DNA from: Myxococcota bacterium
GTDB taxonomy: Bacteria; Myxococcota_A; UBA9160; UBA6930
Direction of reading: 5' to 3'
DNA: 46,982 nt
Assembly (NCBI GenBank): GCA_030065975.1
Contig: JASJCN010000019.1
Location: 1 to 46,982 of the forward strand
Made by a program: the position numbers and the translations under genes. Below, one piece after another: positions 30,660 through 39,408 of the stretch. The stretch's first letter is position 1. Each line of letters begins with the position of its first letter. The notes beneath the pieces are model-generated. The model was not told the DNA's origin. It worked only from the letters and a program-made list of their open reading frames with translations, and did no database searches.

Positions 30660-31731
30660 GCCCGCCTTCCGCGCCCTGTGCGCGGCGCTCCTGGTCTGCG
30701 CACTCGGCGCGTCGGCCGCACGGGGCCACGTCGTCCTCGGGCGCGCGACCCTGCGCCAGGCCGTAGCCCGCGCCGACGCCGTGGTGGTCGCCCGCTTCGA
30801 GACGGGCGTGCTCGCCTGGCAGGCTCCCGACGGGACCGATCGCCAGGACCACTACCGGGTCACGCCCACGACGTCCCTGAAGGGCGAGGTCCCGGAAGGG
30901 CCGCTGCGCTTCTTCCCCCACGCAGAAGGCCTGCCGGGCTTCCGCGAGGGCGATCGCTCGCTGCTCTTCCTCGAGCGCAGCGCCGATCACGGCGAGTTCG
31001 CGCCGCTCGCCGAAGCCCTTCCCTGGTACTCGACCCAGGGCGCCGGCGACGAGTGGCACGTGCCCGACGGCGAGATCGGCGAGCGCCTGCTCGGGATCGT
31101 CCGCGGCTACGCCGGCCTCGACTCCCTTGCGCCCGAAGCGAGGGCCAAGGCGCTGCGCGGCCTTCTCGAGCGCTCGCTCTCCTCCCGACATCCTCCGCTC
31201 CGGGTCGATGCCCTGAACGAGCTCTCGCGCAGCGGTGCGAGCCTGCTGCGCACTCCCGCCGACGCCGCCCCCTTCGTCGCCCTGGTGAGCGATCGCGAGC
31301 TCCCTCTCACCGAACGACTCCTGCTGCTGCGCGCCCTCGACGGGACGCCGAGCCTCGACGCGGAGACGAGGGCCACGCTCTGGAACGGCCTGCTCGCCGA
31401 GCCCGCCGAAGGCGCGGCCGCGCTCGCACGCATCCGTGCCGCAGGGGCCCAGGAGGGCCATGCCCTCTCGCGCTTCGTCGTGGCGCAGCTCTCCGATCCG
31501 GACCCGGCCCTTCGTCGCGAGGCGGCGCGGGCACTCGGCCATCCGCGCCACGCGGCCCACGCCGAAGCGCTCGGGCAGGCAGCGCGAGACGAGGACGAAG
31601 CCGTGGCGCGCGCCGCGATCCAGGCCCTCGGCGCCCAGGGCGAGCCCGACGCGCGAAGAACGCTCGAGACCCTCGCGGCCTCGCTTCCCGAGCCGCGCAG
31701 CCGCTGGGCGCGCGCGGCGCTTCGTCGCTAG
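30625..31731 (+). CDS. Secreted HEAT-repeat protein
   Basis: The protein has 368 aa from a TTG at 30625. No ATG or GTG lies nearby, and the start overlaps the ceramidase-like gene by 35 bp, which implies coupling. A signal peptide follows (AFRALCAALLVCALGASAARG, about 14-34). The first mature domain (about 35-150) is beta-rich (AVARADAVVVARFETG, then YRVTPTTSLKGEVPEG). From about 255 helical HEAT-like repeats appear (LSRFVVAQLSDPDPALRREAARALGH, then AARDEDEAVARAAIQALGAQG). HEAT repeats bind other proteins. A partner could be the neighbouring ceramidase-like enzyme. CTG at 30676 would be a rarer alternative start. Confidence 0.6.
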   Translation: MRRSSSTRSIPEPAFRALCAALLVCALGASAARGHVVLGRATLRQAVARADAVVVARFETGVLAWQAPDGTDRQDHYRVTPTTSLKGEVPEGPLRFFPHAEGLPGFREGDRSLLFLERSADHGEFAPLAEALPWYSTQGAGDEWHVPDGEIGERLLGIVRGYAGLDSLAPEARAKALRGLLERSLSSRHPPLRVDALNELSRSGASLLRTPADAAPFVALVSDRELPLTERLLLLRALDGTPSLDAETRATLWNGLLAEPAEGAAALARIRAAGAQEGHALSRFVVAQLSDPDPALRREAARALGHPRHAAHAEALGQAARDEDEAVARAAIQALGAQGEPDARRTLETLAASLPEPRSRWARAALRR

Positions 31732-31751
31732 AGCCGAGGCGTGGGCGCGGG

Positions 31752-33044
31752 CTAGAGCCCGAGCGGCAGCCGCTTCGGCCCGCGCAGCACGGTGTTGTCG
31801 CCCCACTCGACATCGCCGCCCAGACGAATGTCGGGGAAGCGCATGATCAGGCCCTCGAGCGCGAGACCCGCCTCGAGACGCGCGAGCTGCAGGCCCAGGC
31901 AGCGGTGCAGGCCGTGGCTAAACGAGAGGTGGTTCACGTCGTCGCGCGTGACGTCGAGCTCGTCGGGACGGTCGAACTGCTCCGGGTCGCGGTTGCCCGC
32001 GGCGAGGATCAGCACCACCTGTTGGCCCTTCCTGAAGGGGCGGCCCACGAACGTGCGGTCCTCCACCACCATGCGCGAGGTGAGCTGCACCGGGCTGTCG
32101 TAGCGGAGCAGCTCCTCGACGGCGCCCTGGATGCGCTTGGGCTCGCTCCGGAGGAGCTCGAGCTGGGAGGGATTGCGCAGCAGCGCCAGCAGGCCACCGG
32201 CGATCAGCTTGGTGGTCGTCTCGTTGCCGGCGACCAGGAGGAGCACGCAGGTCGCGAGCATCTCGTTGGTGGAGAGGCGGTCGCCCTCGTCTTCGGCGGC
32301 TACGAGCCCCGAGATGAGATCGTCGCGCGGCTCCCGGCGGCGCTGCTCCGCGATCGCCTTCAGGTACTCGCCGAGCTCTTCCATCGCCGCGTTCGAGCGC
32401 TTCCGGTCCTCCATGGTGCCCTCGCCCAGGGTCCGGATCGCCTCGTCCGACCAATGCTTGAAGCGCGCCTGGTCCGAGGTGGGGACGCCCAGCATCTCGG
32501 CGATCACCGTCACCGGGAGCGGCGCGGCGAAGTCCTCCACCAGCTCGATCGAGCCCCGCGAGGAGAGCCCCCCGAGCAGGCCGTCCACCAGCTCCTCCAC
32601 CCGCGGTCGCATCTGCTCGACGGCCCGCGGGGTGAAGGCCTTGCTCACGAGCTTGCGCAGGCGCGTGTGGTCGGGCGGATCCACGCGCAGCATCGACGCC
32701 CGGCTCTCGTCGTAGGGATCGGGGAGGCCGGCGCGCTCGCCCCGGGCGCGCATCTCGGCGTAGCGGCTCCAGTTGCGCTCGTCGGAGGAGAAGGTGCGGT
32801 CGGAGAGCACCTCGAGGATGTCCGCATAGCGCGTGAGCACCCAGCCATCGGCGGGACGCGAGCGATGGATCGGGTCCTTCTCGCGCAGGGCGCGGTAGAA
32901 GGGGTAGGGATCCTCCCGCATGCCCTTGCGCATCGGGTTGAAGACGATGCCCGTCTCGATGCGCTCGACGGCGAGTCGAGCCAGGGACGAGACGGCGAAC
33001 TGGATGTCGTCCAACCGGGTTCGAAGAGGGGTCCGCAGGCTCAT
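31752..33044 (-). CDS. Cytochrome P450
   Basis: The protein has 430 aa from ATG 33044 with GGAGGAGAACATC upstream. The heme ligand C382 lies in FSHGLHRCLG (375-384). The I-helix oxygen motif VAGNETTT is at 271-278, and the ExxR salt bridge is E311-x-x-R314. Class I soluble P450s of this kind need a ferredoxin and reductase, which are not in the window. The C-terminus closes with P-D-I-R-L-G-G-D-V-E-W-G-D-N-T-V-L-R-G. Substrate is unknown; terpenoid, steroid or fatty acid are all possible. It is divergent from the PF10118 gene. Confidence 0.92.
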   Translation of the reverse strand: MSLRTPLRTRLDDIQFAVSSLARLAVERIETGIVFNPMRKGMREDPYPFYRALREKDPIHRSRPADGWVLTRYADILEVLSDRTFSSDERNWSRYAEMRARGERAGLPDPYDESRASMLRVDPPDHTRLRKLVSKAFTPRAVEQMRPRVEELVDGLLGGLSSRGSIELVEDFAAPLPVTVIAEMLGVPTSDQARFKHWSDEAIRTLGEGTMEDRKRSNAAMEELGEYLKAIAEQRRREPRDDLISGLVAAEDEGDRLSTNEMLATCVLLLVAGNETTTKLIAGGLLALLRNPSQLELLRSEPKRIQGAVEELLRYDSPVQLTSRMVVEDRTFVGRPFRKGQQVVLILAAGNRDPEQFDRPDELDVTRDDVNHLSFSHGLHRCLGLQLARLEAGLALEGLIMRFPDIRLGGDVEWGDNTVLRGPKRLPLGL

Positions 33045-33249
33045 GATGTTCTCCTCCGGGGATCTCGAGGCCTCGGGAACGAAGGGAGCAAGCCTCGTGC
33101 CATCGGGGAGACCCCTCTCGCTCATGCTGCGTTTCCGAGCAGCCGATCCGTGCAGTCGACGCGCGACAGCGCTGCAGTCCGGAGGCGGCACCGGGTGGCC
33201 TAGGCCCCGGAGGGCTACAATCTCACGAGGCGCCCGCTGGAGACCGAGC
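33045..33249. promoter_or_regulatory. Divergent intergenic region between P450 and PF10118-type genes
   Basis: These 205 bp must hold two divergent promoters. I see short GC-rich palindromes (for example TCGAGGCCTCGG) but no strong operator, no small gene and no clear -10 or -35. Confidence 0.3.
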
Positions 33250-34083
33250 ATGACCCAAGCCATCACGGTGCGCCGCCCCCGGGCGATGATCTCGAACGAG
33301 ATCCCGCGCCACTGGTACGGCGACGACCCCTTCGCGACCCACTTCCTGGACGCGCTCTCCTCGGTCTTCCCGGACGGCGAGGCCTTCTTCGTGAAGTCGG
33401 TGCTCCGCTACCGCGACCGCATCGACGACCCGGAGCTCCTGGGCCGCATCCGCGCCTTCGCCGGCCAGGAGGGCCAGCACAGCCACCAGCACGACCTCCA
33501 CGTGCAGCTGATGGACGAGTTCGGCTACTCCGGCATCCGGGCGCGCAACCGCATCATGATCTGGGTGCTGGACAAGGCGCTCGAGCACTTCCCACTCGCG
33601 TCGCTCGCATCCACCGTCGCCCTCGAGCACCTGACGGCCATCCTCGCGCGCAAGATCATGAGCGAGCACGACACGCTGATCGGCCCGATGGATCCGCGCA
33701 TGGCCGAGCTCTGGACCTGGCACGCCGTCGAGGAGTCGGAGCACAAGGCGGTGGCGTTCGACGTCTACAAGACCGTCGCGCCCGACAACCACGCGCTGCT
33801 GGTGGTGAGCCTGATCATGAACACGATCGGCATGCTCTTCGACGGCTTCGACCGCGCGATCTACATGCTGTGGCGCGACGGGCTGCTGTTCCGCCGCGAC
33901 GTGTGGGGGAAGGGCCTGCGCTTCCTGTTCGGCAAGGGCGGCCTGCTGCGCGGGCTCGGGGCCGGCTTCTGGCCCTTCTTCCGGCGCGGCTTCCACCCCG
34001 ACGACGTGGACGACACCGCCCTCCTCGAACACTGGCGAGCGCGCATCGAGACCTCGGCTCCGGCACTGGCGCGCAGCGCCTGA
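33250..34083 (+). CDS. PF10118-type metal-dependent hydrolase (ferritin-like diiron layout)
   Basis: The protein has 277 aa from ATG 33250. It opens R-R-P-R-A-M-I-S-N-E-I-P-R-H-W-Y (8-23), typical of the predicted metal-dependent hydrolases of PF10118. Glu/His clusters on helices look like a diiron or Zn four-helix site: AFAGQEGQHSHQH (about 71-83), LEHLTAI (about 125-131) and WHAVEESEHKAVAFDVY (about 157-173). Family members occur next to P450 and steroid/terpenoid genes. No substrate is established. It shares a promoter region with the divergent P450, so the two may serve one pathway. Confidence 0.78.
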   Translation: MTQAITVRRPRAMISNEIPRHWYGDDPFATHFLDALSSVFPDGEAFFVKSVLRYRDRIDDPELLGRIRAFAGQEGQHSHQHDLHVQLMDEFGYSGIRARNRIMIWVLDKALEHFPLASLASTVALEHLTAILARKIMSEHDTLIGPMDPRMAELWTWHAVEESEHKAVAFDVYKTVAPDNHALLVVSLIMNTIGMLFDGFDRAIYMLWRDGLLFRRDVWGKGLRFLFGKGGLLRGLGAGFWPFFRRGFHPDDVDDTALLEHWRARIETSAPALARSA

Positions 34084-34093
34084 GCCGGACCGG

Positions 34094-35410
34094 CTAGCCG
34101 ACGGACAGGCGCGCGATCGTGCCGGGGATGGTGGCGACGTAGAAGTCGCGCTCGAAGCCCGGGCACAGGAACATGCCCATGGTCCCGCGAGTCCCGATGG
34201 AAGCGCGGGCGCGCTCGTGGCCCGTCTCGATGTCGAGCACCGCGAGCGAGGCCGGGTCGAAGTCGCCGACCGGCAGAGGATTCGACGCGTCCTCCACCAC
34301 GAGCTCGCCGGTGTCCGCGTACAGCATCATCTGGACGGTGTTGTGGAGCTCGACCCGCCAGAGCAGCTCCTGCCGGCCCGGCCCTTCCACGCGCAGGGCG
34401 GCGATGCCGCCGTTGGCGCCGTCGTACACGACCAGGATGCGGCGCTCGGGGTCGTAGAGCGGCGGTCCCGGGCTGAACGCCCCGGGGCTCCCGATCACGT
34501 CGTAGACGTCGCGCCGGCTCGGGTCGTCGAGCGAGAAGCGGAACGCGCGCTGGGCGGCCGTGGCCGGGCCGCGCCAGATGGGCGGGCGGCCCATGTCCAT
34601 GAGCCAGAGCGAGCCGCTTCCGATGGTGGTGTCCCAGCCGTCGGACTGGTCCTCGCCCTCGACGCGGTAGCTCCCGAGCCAGTCGGGATCCCGGGTGAGG
34701 ACACCGGCCTCGTAGCGCAGGCGGAAGACCTCGCTCCCGGTCGACGCGTAGAGGAACTCGCCCTCCTCGGTGAGGTCGCTCGAGAAGCGGCCCATGCAAG
34801 GCGCGTCGATCACGAAGGGCTCGCCCACGGGCTCCAGGCCCTCGGGCTCGAGCACGCTCCACAGGCACGGCTCGCCGGCGCGATGGCCCAGGTTCTTCAT
34901 CACGAGGTTTCCGTCGGAGAGCACGAGCAGCCCGTTGTAGGGCCCGTCGACGGGAAGCTCGCGCTCGGCCACCACCTCGCAGGCGGCGTTCAGGCGGTGG
35001 CAGTAGCGGCCGTTCACCACGTAGAGGTCGCCGTTCGCGTGCACCACGACCGCGCCGCACCAGAGGTGACCTCCGCTCGGCAGGGACGGGGAACGCGCCA
35101 GCGTCTCGAGGGTGATCGGGTCGATGCGCTCGAGCCAGCCGCCGGCCGGCCCTTCCGTCCGGTGGAAGGGCGGGAACTCCCCGGGTTGCAGGCCGGCGCC
35201 GCACTGCACGAAGAGCTCGCCGGGCTCGCGCTGTACCAGCATCACGGCCCAGCCTTCGGTGTCGCGCGTGGTCGACTGCAGGGTCTCGCCGGGCTGGATG
35301 TCGGGCCCCGGCGTCCCGACGAGCTTCTGGCGGCGCGAGCCACCGCACTCGACGGGCCAGGGCGAAGGATAGTAGCCGGGGAGCTTCGAGCGGTGGTCGA
35401 GGGCGGTCAC
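34094..35410 (-). CDS. Beta-propeller-like protein of unknown function
   Basis: The protein has 438 aa from a GTG at 35410. There is no signal peptide. Blade-like repeats appear throughout: AVVVHANGDLYVVNGRYCHRL, GLLVLSDGNLVMKNLG, GEFLYASTGSEVFRLRYEAG, RILVVYDGANGGIAALRVEG and GELVVEDASNP. Each pairs a G-D/G-N turn with a Y-V or V-V strand, like quinoprotein or NHL propellers. Cys residues near the start (VECGG, QCGAG) are scattered. It lies 9 bp after the alpha/beta hydrolase gene in the same direction, so they probably act together. Confidence 0.6.
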   Translation of the reverse strand: MTALDHRSKLPGYYPSPWPVECGGSRRQKLVGTPGPDIQPGETLQSTTRDTEGWAVMLVQREPGELFVQCGAGLQPGEFPPFHRTEGPAGGWLERIDPITLETLARSPSLPSGGHLWCGAVVVHANGDLYVVNGRYCHRLNAACEVVAERELPVDGPYNGLLVLSDGNLVMKNLGHRAGEPCLWSVLEPEGLEPVGEPFVIDAPCMGRFSSDLTEEGEFLYASTGSEVFRLRYEAGVLTRDPDWLGSYRVEGEDQSDGWDTTIGSGSLWLMDMGRPPIWRGPATAAQRAFRFSLDDPSRRDVYDVIGSPGAFSPGPPLYDPERRILVVYDGANGGIAALRVEGPGRQELLWRVELHNTVQMMLYADTGELVVEDASNPLPVGDFDPASLAVLDIETGHERARASIGTRGTMGMFLCPGFERDFYVATIPGTIARLSVG

Positions 35411-35419
35411 CGCGCCCGC

Positions 35420-36559
35420 TCAGTCCTTCCCACCGCCGAGCTGACGGAAGTAGTCGACGGGCTCGGTCTTGGCGCGGCCGGGCGAGAGCTCCCTGATGTA
35501 GCGCACGTCGCCTTCGACGAAGACCTTCATGAACGAGACCACGTAGTGGTTGGTGATCCGCTGGGCCGTAACGATGTCGATGGTCTCGGGCCCGCACGTC
35601 GACTCGATGCTGCCGAGCACCTGCTCGATGATGTTCGGCGGCGCACCGATCGCGATCAGGGCGTCGCCGATCTTGCAGAACGAGGCGAACGAGAAGTGGT
35701 CGGCGTCGATGATGTCGATGCGGAAGCGCGGCCGCGCCCCGATCTCGGAGAAGGCCGTGGTGCTCTGGGGATCGATCGGCGTCGTGGTGTCGAGGGTGCC
35801 GCCGATCACGATCGTGGGCTCGTCGATGGCGTTCAGCTCCGCCGTCGTGAAGCTCGTCGAGACGGGAGCCAGGGGCGCGAGAGCGTCGATGCGCGGGTCG
35901 GCCGGCACGTCCTCGAACCCGGCGCCCATGGCGATGGTGGTGAAGCCGCCGAAGGAGTGGCCCGTCATGCCGATGCGCTCGGGATCGATGCGCCCGAAGA
36001 AGCCGCTCGTCGCATCGGCGTTGCGCGCGAGCATCTCGTCGATCAGGAAGGTGATGTCCCGGGGCCGATCGGTCGTGGTGAAGGGCGGCGCGGGGAAGAG
36101 CAGGTCGAGCGCGGTGTTGCCCGCGTGATCCGGCGCGACCACCACGAAGCCATGGCTCGCGAGCGTCTCGGTCAGGAAGAAGGACTGGAAGCGGATGCCG
36201 CCGCTCCCGTGGGAGAAGACGACCATCGGGAAGGGCGCGGCCGACGACACCTCGGGAGAGTCGAGCGCGACCTCGGAGGGCAGCCCGGTGAAGACGAGGT
36301 CGTAGGAGGAGAGCGGGCCCGTCGCATCCTCGGGGTCGACCGGGTACCAGACGTCGATCGCGAGCGAGCGGTCGTTCCGCGTCGGGTCGATCAGGGTGAA
36401 GCTGGTGCGACCCACGTCCCAGGGGCCGAGCGCGCCGGGGTCGGGCGCGACCTCGAGGCGGCGGCGGCCGGCGTCGGCCGGCGGGGCGGCCAGCGGAACG
36501 AGCAGGCCGAGGGTCAGCAGGGCGAGCAGCGAGGATCGGAGCAGACGTCGAGCGGGCAT
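35420..36559 (-). CDS. Secreted alpha/beta hydrolase (PAF-acetylhydrolase / dienelactone hydrolase-like)
   Basis: The protein has 379 aa. The signal peptide covers about 1-30 (RLLRSSLLALLTLGLLVPLAAPPADA). VVFSHGSGG (113-121) is the oxyanion strand, GHSFGG (200-205) carries nucleophile S202, and VIGGTLDTTTP and the IDADHFSFASF segment supply the late Asp and His. The first mature segment (DPTRNDRSLAIDVWYPVDP) matches the PAF-AH/DLH-like lipase group. It is a secreted or periplasmic esterase, lipase or polyester hydrolase of unknown specificity. Confidence 0.82.
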   Translation of the reverse strand: MPARRLLRSSLLALLTLGLLVPLAAPPADAGRRRLEVAPDPGALGPWDVGRTSFTLIDPTRNDRSLAIDVWYPVDPEDATGPLSSYDLVFTGLPSEVALDSPEVSSAAPFPMVVFSHGSGGIRFQSFFLTETLASHGFVVVAPDHAGNTALDLLFPAPPFTTTDRPRDITFLIDEMLARNADATSGFFGRIDPERIGMTGHSFGGFTTIAMGAGFEDVPADPRIDALAPLAPVSTSFTTAELNAIDEPTIVIGGTLDTTTPIDPQSTTAFSEIGARPRFRIDIIDADHFSFASFCKIGDALIAIGAPPNIIEQVLGSIESTCGPETIDIVTAQRITNHYVVSFMKVFVEGDVRYIRELSPGRAKTEPVDYFRQLGGGKD

Positions 36560-36650
36560 GGGGCTTCCTGTGAGACGGGGGCCGGGGCGGGTCCGCAGGC
36601 TGGCGGGATTTCGCCTCGGGCCATGTGTAACACGGGGGCCCTTCTGCCGC

Positions 36651-38831
36651 TCAGGCTGCCTCGGAGGCCCCCGTCGCGGCGCGGCGCAGGCGCACCGGGA
36701 CGCCGTTCAGCACGGACTGGCCCACCACGGCCTCGGTCACGGCGTCGTCGGCCCAGTCGTTGTAGGAGACCCCGGCGTGGGCTCCGGCGGTCTTCATCCA
36801 AGGGGCCGCCTCGGCATGACCCCAGCCGTGGGGCAGGCTCACGACGCCCGGCCGCAGATCCGGGTTCAGCGCCACGGGGACGGCGCCGCGGTGCACCCGG
36901 CTCTCGAGGATTGCGGTGTCGCCGTCGGCGAGACCCGCGCGCTCCGCGTCCTCGGGATGGATCCACAGCACGCAGCGCGGCTTGCCCGAGACCAGCGCCG
37001 GCACGTTGTGCATCCAGCTGTTGTTGGTGCGCAGCTCGCGGCGCCCGATCAGGAGCAGCTCGCCGTCCCCGGGCGCTGCCGCGGCGGGATCCTGCGCCCA
37101 CTCGTCGAAGCCTCCGAGGATCGCCTCGGACGCGAGGTGCGCCTTGCGGTCGCGGTGCAGCACGCGGCCCATGCCGGGCTCGAGCGGCCCGAGGTCCACG
37201 CCGCGCGGATGCTCCGCGAGCTTCGCGAGCGAGAGGCCGGAGCGCAGGCCGAAGCGATCGCCGTGGGGCCCGCTGCGGATCATCCAGTCGAGCACGTGGC
37301 GCGGCGTGACGGAGAAGCCGGCGCGGCGCGCGAGGCGAAGCGCGCCGTCGATCCCGGGCGTTCCGAGCATGCCGCCGCCGAGGCGCTCGGCGATGGCGAC
37401 CAGGATCTCCCAGTCCTCTTTCTCGCCTTGCCCCTTCGCGACCACCGGCGGCATGTGGTGCGCCACGTTGCGGGTGCCGAAGGTCGCGAAGACGAGGTCG
37501 TAGTGGTCTTCGGCCAGGGCCCAGGCCGGCGGCAGGATCAGGTCCGCGTGCCGCGTGGTCTCGTTCACGTACAGGTCGACGGAGACCATGAAGTCGAGAC
37601 GCTCGAGGTTCTGCGCCAGGCGGCGACCGTTGGGCGTCGAGAGGACGGGGTTGCCCGCGTAGGTGAGGAGCGCGCGCACCTGCCCCTCGCCGGGCGTCTC
37701 CATCTCCTCGGCGAGGCAGGCTGCGGGCAGATCGCCGAGCGTCTCCGGCAGGCCGCGCACGCGCGTGCGGAAGCGACCGTGTCCGTCCATGCCGGGGATC
37801 TTCGACAGCAGGCACAGGTCGGCGGCGGGCGTCGAGAAGAGCGCGCCGCCCACCTGCCCGAGCCGTCCCGCCACCAGGTTCAGGAGATCGCCCGCGAAGG
37901 TCGCGAGGGTGCCGAAGCGGCTGTTGCACACGCCGACCCGGGAGTAAGCGACGCTGGTGGGCGCGTCGGCGAACTCGTGGGCCAGCCTCCCGATCTCGGC
38001 TTCGGGGATCCCCGCCGCCTGTGCCAGGGCACGCGGATCGAGGGCGCGAATGCGGTCCTCGAAGGCCTCGAAGCCAGCGGCGACCGCGTCCACCGCCACG
38101 CGGTCGACCCGGCCCGCCTCGAGCAGCACTCGGATCATCCCGAAGAGCAGCGCGGCATCACCGCCGGGAAGGATCGCCAGGTGCTCGTCGGCCTCGCGGG
38201 CCGTCTCGCTGCGCCGCGGGTCGACGACCACCAGCCGCCCCCCGCGCTCGCGCAGCGCCCGAAGGCGCGCGCGCATGTTGGGCGCGGTGAGGGCGCTTCC
38301 ATTCGAGACCACGGGGTTCGCCCCGATGCACAGGAAGAAGTCGGTGCGATCCACGTCGGGGATCGGATTGGCGAAGGAGCTGCCGTAGAGATGGAAGGAG
38401 GTGGCGAAGCGGGGGCTCGTGTCCTGGCTGCCGGCGCTGTAGGCGTTCTTCGTGCCGAGCGCCTTCATCAGCCCCGAGCGCACGAGCGCCGCACCGTAGT
38501 TGTGCACCACGGGGTTTCCCACGTAGAGGGCCACCGCATCGGCCCCGTGCCGCTTGCGCACGGCGCCGAGCCCCTCGGCCGCGAGATCCAGCGCCTCTTC
38601 CCAGGCGATGGGCTCGAAGCTCCCGTCGCCCTGCCGGCGCATGGGCCGCCGCAGCCGGTCGGGATCGTGGTGCACGTCGGCGATCGCGATGCCCTTGGGA
38701 CAGGCGTAGCCCTTCGACTGGGGATGCTGCTTGTCGGGCCGGACCGAGAGGATCTTGTCGCCCTCGACGTGCAGCTCGAGGCCGCAGCACGCCTCGCACA
38801 GGTGACAGTTGCGGGGGACGATCGTCGGCAT
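36651..38831 (-). CDS. Molybdopterin-dependent oxidoreductase (DMSO reductase family)
   Basis: The protein has 726 aa from ATG 38831 with AGGAGG upstream. An Fe-S motif C9-x2-C12-x3-C16-x27-C44 opens it and suits a 4Fe-4S cluster. Molybdopterin-binding stretches follow (VVVDPRRSETAREADEHLAILPGGDAAL, 205-232; ETTRHADLILPPAWALAEDHY; the C-terminal MopB part with SLPHGWGH). In the segment where formate dehydrogenase and Nap have Cys or Sec as Mo ligand, this protein reads QDTSPRFATSF, so the ligand residue appears to be Ala143 (by-eye alignment). No Tat signal is present, so it is cytoplasmic. It is followed by no electron-transfer subunit. It is 11 bp behind a PaaI-type thioesterase gene. Confidence 0.85.
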   Translation of the reverse strand: MPTIVPRNCHLCEACCGLELHVEGDKILSVRPDKQHPQSKGYACPKGIAIADVHHDPDRLRRPMRRQGDGSFEPIAWEEALDLAAEGLGAVRKRHGADAVALYVGNPVVHNYGAALVRSGLMKALGTKNAYSAGSQDTSPRFATSFHLYGSSFANPIPDVDRTDFFLCIGANPVVSNGSALTAPNMRARLRALRERGGRLVVVDPRRSETAREADEHLAILPGGDAALLFGMIRVLLEAGRVDRVAVDAVAAGFEAFEDRIRALDPRALAQAAGIPEAEIGRLAHEFADAPTSVAYSRVGVCNSRFGTLATFAGDLLNLVAGRLGQVGGALFSTPAADLCLLSKIPGMDGHGRFRTRVRGLPETLGDLPAACLAEEMETPGEGQVRALLTYAGNPVLSTPNGRRLAQNLERLDFMVSVDLYVNETTRHADLILPPAWALAEDHYDLVFATFGTRNVAHHMPPVVAKGQGEKEDWEILVAIAERLGGGMLGTPGIDGALRLARRAGFSVTPRHVLDWMIRSGPHGDRFGLRSGLSLAKLAEHPRGVDLGPLEPGMGRVLHRDRKAHLASEAILGGFDEWAQDPAAAAPGDGELLLIGRRELRTNNSWMHNVPALVSGKPRCVLWIHPEDAERAGLADGDTAILESRVHRGAVPVALNPDLRPGVVSLPHGWGHAEAAPWMKTAGAHAGVSYNDWADDAVTEAVVGQSVLNGVPVRLRRAATGASEAA

Positions 38832-38842
38832 GGCGCCTCCTG

Positions 38843-39313
38843 CTAGCTCTCCGTTGCGGCCGCGGTCGAAGTGGAGTTCGGAGCTTCCTTCGGGAACGAC
38901 ACACGGTAGGTGACGAGCGCCTTCGACACGCTCATCCCCTCCGGATCGCGAACGTCGACCTCGATCACGCTCACGGTCCCGCCACGCTGCACCACGCGCG
39001 CGTCGGCCACGAGCTCGCAGCCGAGGCCCGGGGCCAGGTAGTTGAGCGTGAGCCCGATGGTGCTGCCCCGGGCGCTGAGCGTCGCGCGCGGGCAGGCCCA
39101 GGCGGCGGCGGTCGCGGCGACGTCGACGAGGGCGCCGATCGCGCCCCCGTGGACCATCTCGCCCACCGTCGTGATCTCGGGGCGATAGGGCATCCGCACC
39201 CGGACGTGGTCCTCGGCGATGGCGTCGGCCGCGAGCCCCACGAGCTGGCCGAAGGGCGAGGCGACGATGCCCTTCTCGATGAGCGTGGCGATCCCGGCGT
39301 CGAGCGAAGACAT
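38843..39313 (-). CDS. PaaI-type hotdog thioesterase
   Basis: The protein has 156 aa. PEITTVGEMVHGGAIGALVDVAA (about 44-66) is the PaaI/YbgC-type helix with H55-G-G-x2-x-x-x-D. The second half supplies the hotdog strands (LTLNYLAPGLGCELVADARVVQRGGTVSVIEVDV). It hydrolyses an acyl-CoA or aryl-CoA thioester. It precedes the molybdopterin oxidoreductase in the same direction and lies 95 bp from the divergent MocR start, so MocR may control both. Confidence 0.82.
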   Translation of the reverse strand: MSSLDAGIATLIEKGIVASPFGQLVGLAADAIAEDHVRVRMPYRPEITTVGEMVHGGAIGALVDVAATAAAWACPRATLSARGSTIGLTLNYLAPGLGCELVADARVVQRGGTVSVIEVDVRDPEGMSVSKALVTYRVSFPKEAPNSTSTAAATES

Positions 39314-39327
39314 CTGCGCCCCCTCTT

Positions 39328-39363
39328 GAATGCCAGCAGGCGAATGCCAGCTTCGGCCAGCAG
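39328..39363. promoter_or_regulatory. Direct repeats between PaaI-type and MocR genes, candidate MocR operator
   Basis: GAATGCCAGC occurs at 39328-39337 and again at 39342-39351, a 14-bp period. A third partial copy GGCCAGCAG follows at about 39355-39363. MocR/GabR-type regulators are known to bind direct repeats. The repeats are visible; the operator role is inference. Confidence 0.45.
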
Positions 39364-39408
39364 AGGTACCTTCACAAGATCCATTTCCCCGTCTTTGATG
39401 GAGCCAAT

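Noticed and set aside
34217-37309. A 1030-codon plus-strand frame opposite the propeller and hydrolase genes
   Set aside because: It is a compositional shadow without domain motifs. The minus-strand genes have signal peptides, motifs and ribosome-binding sites.
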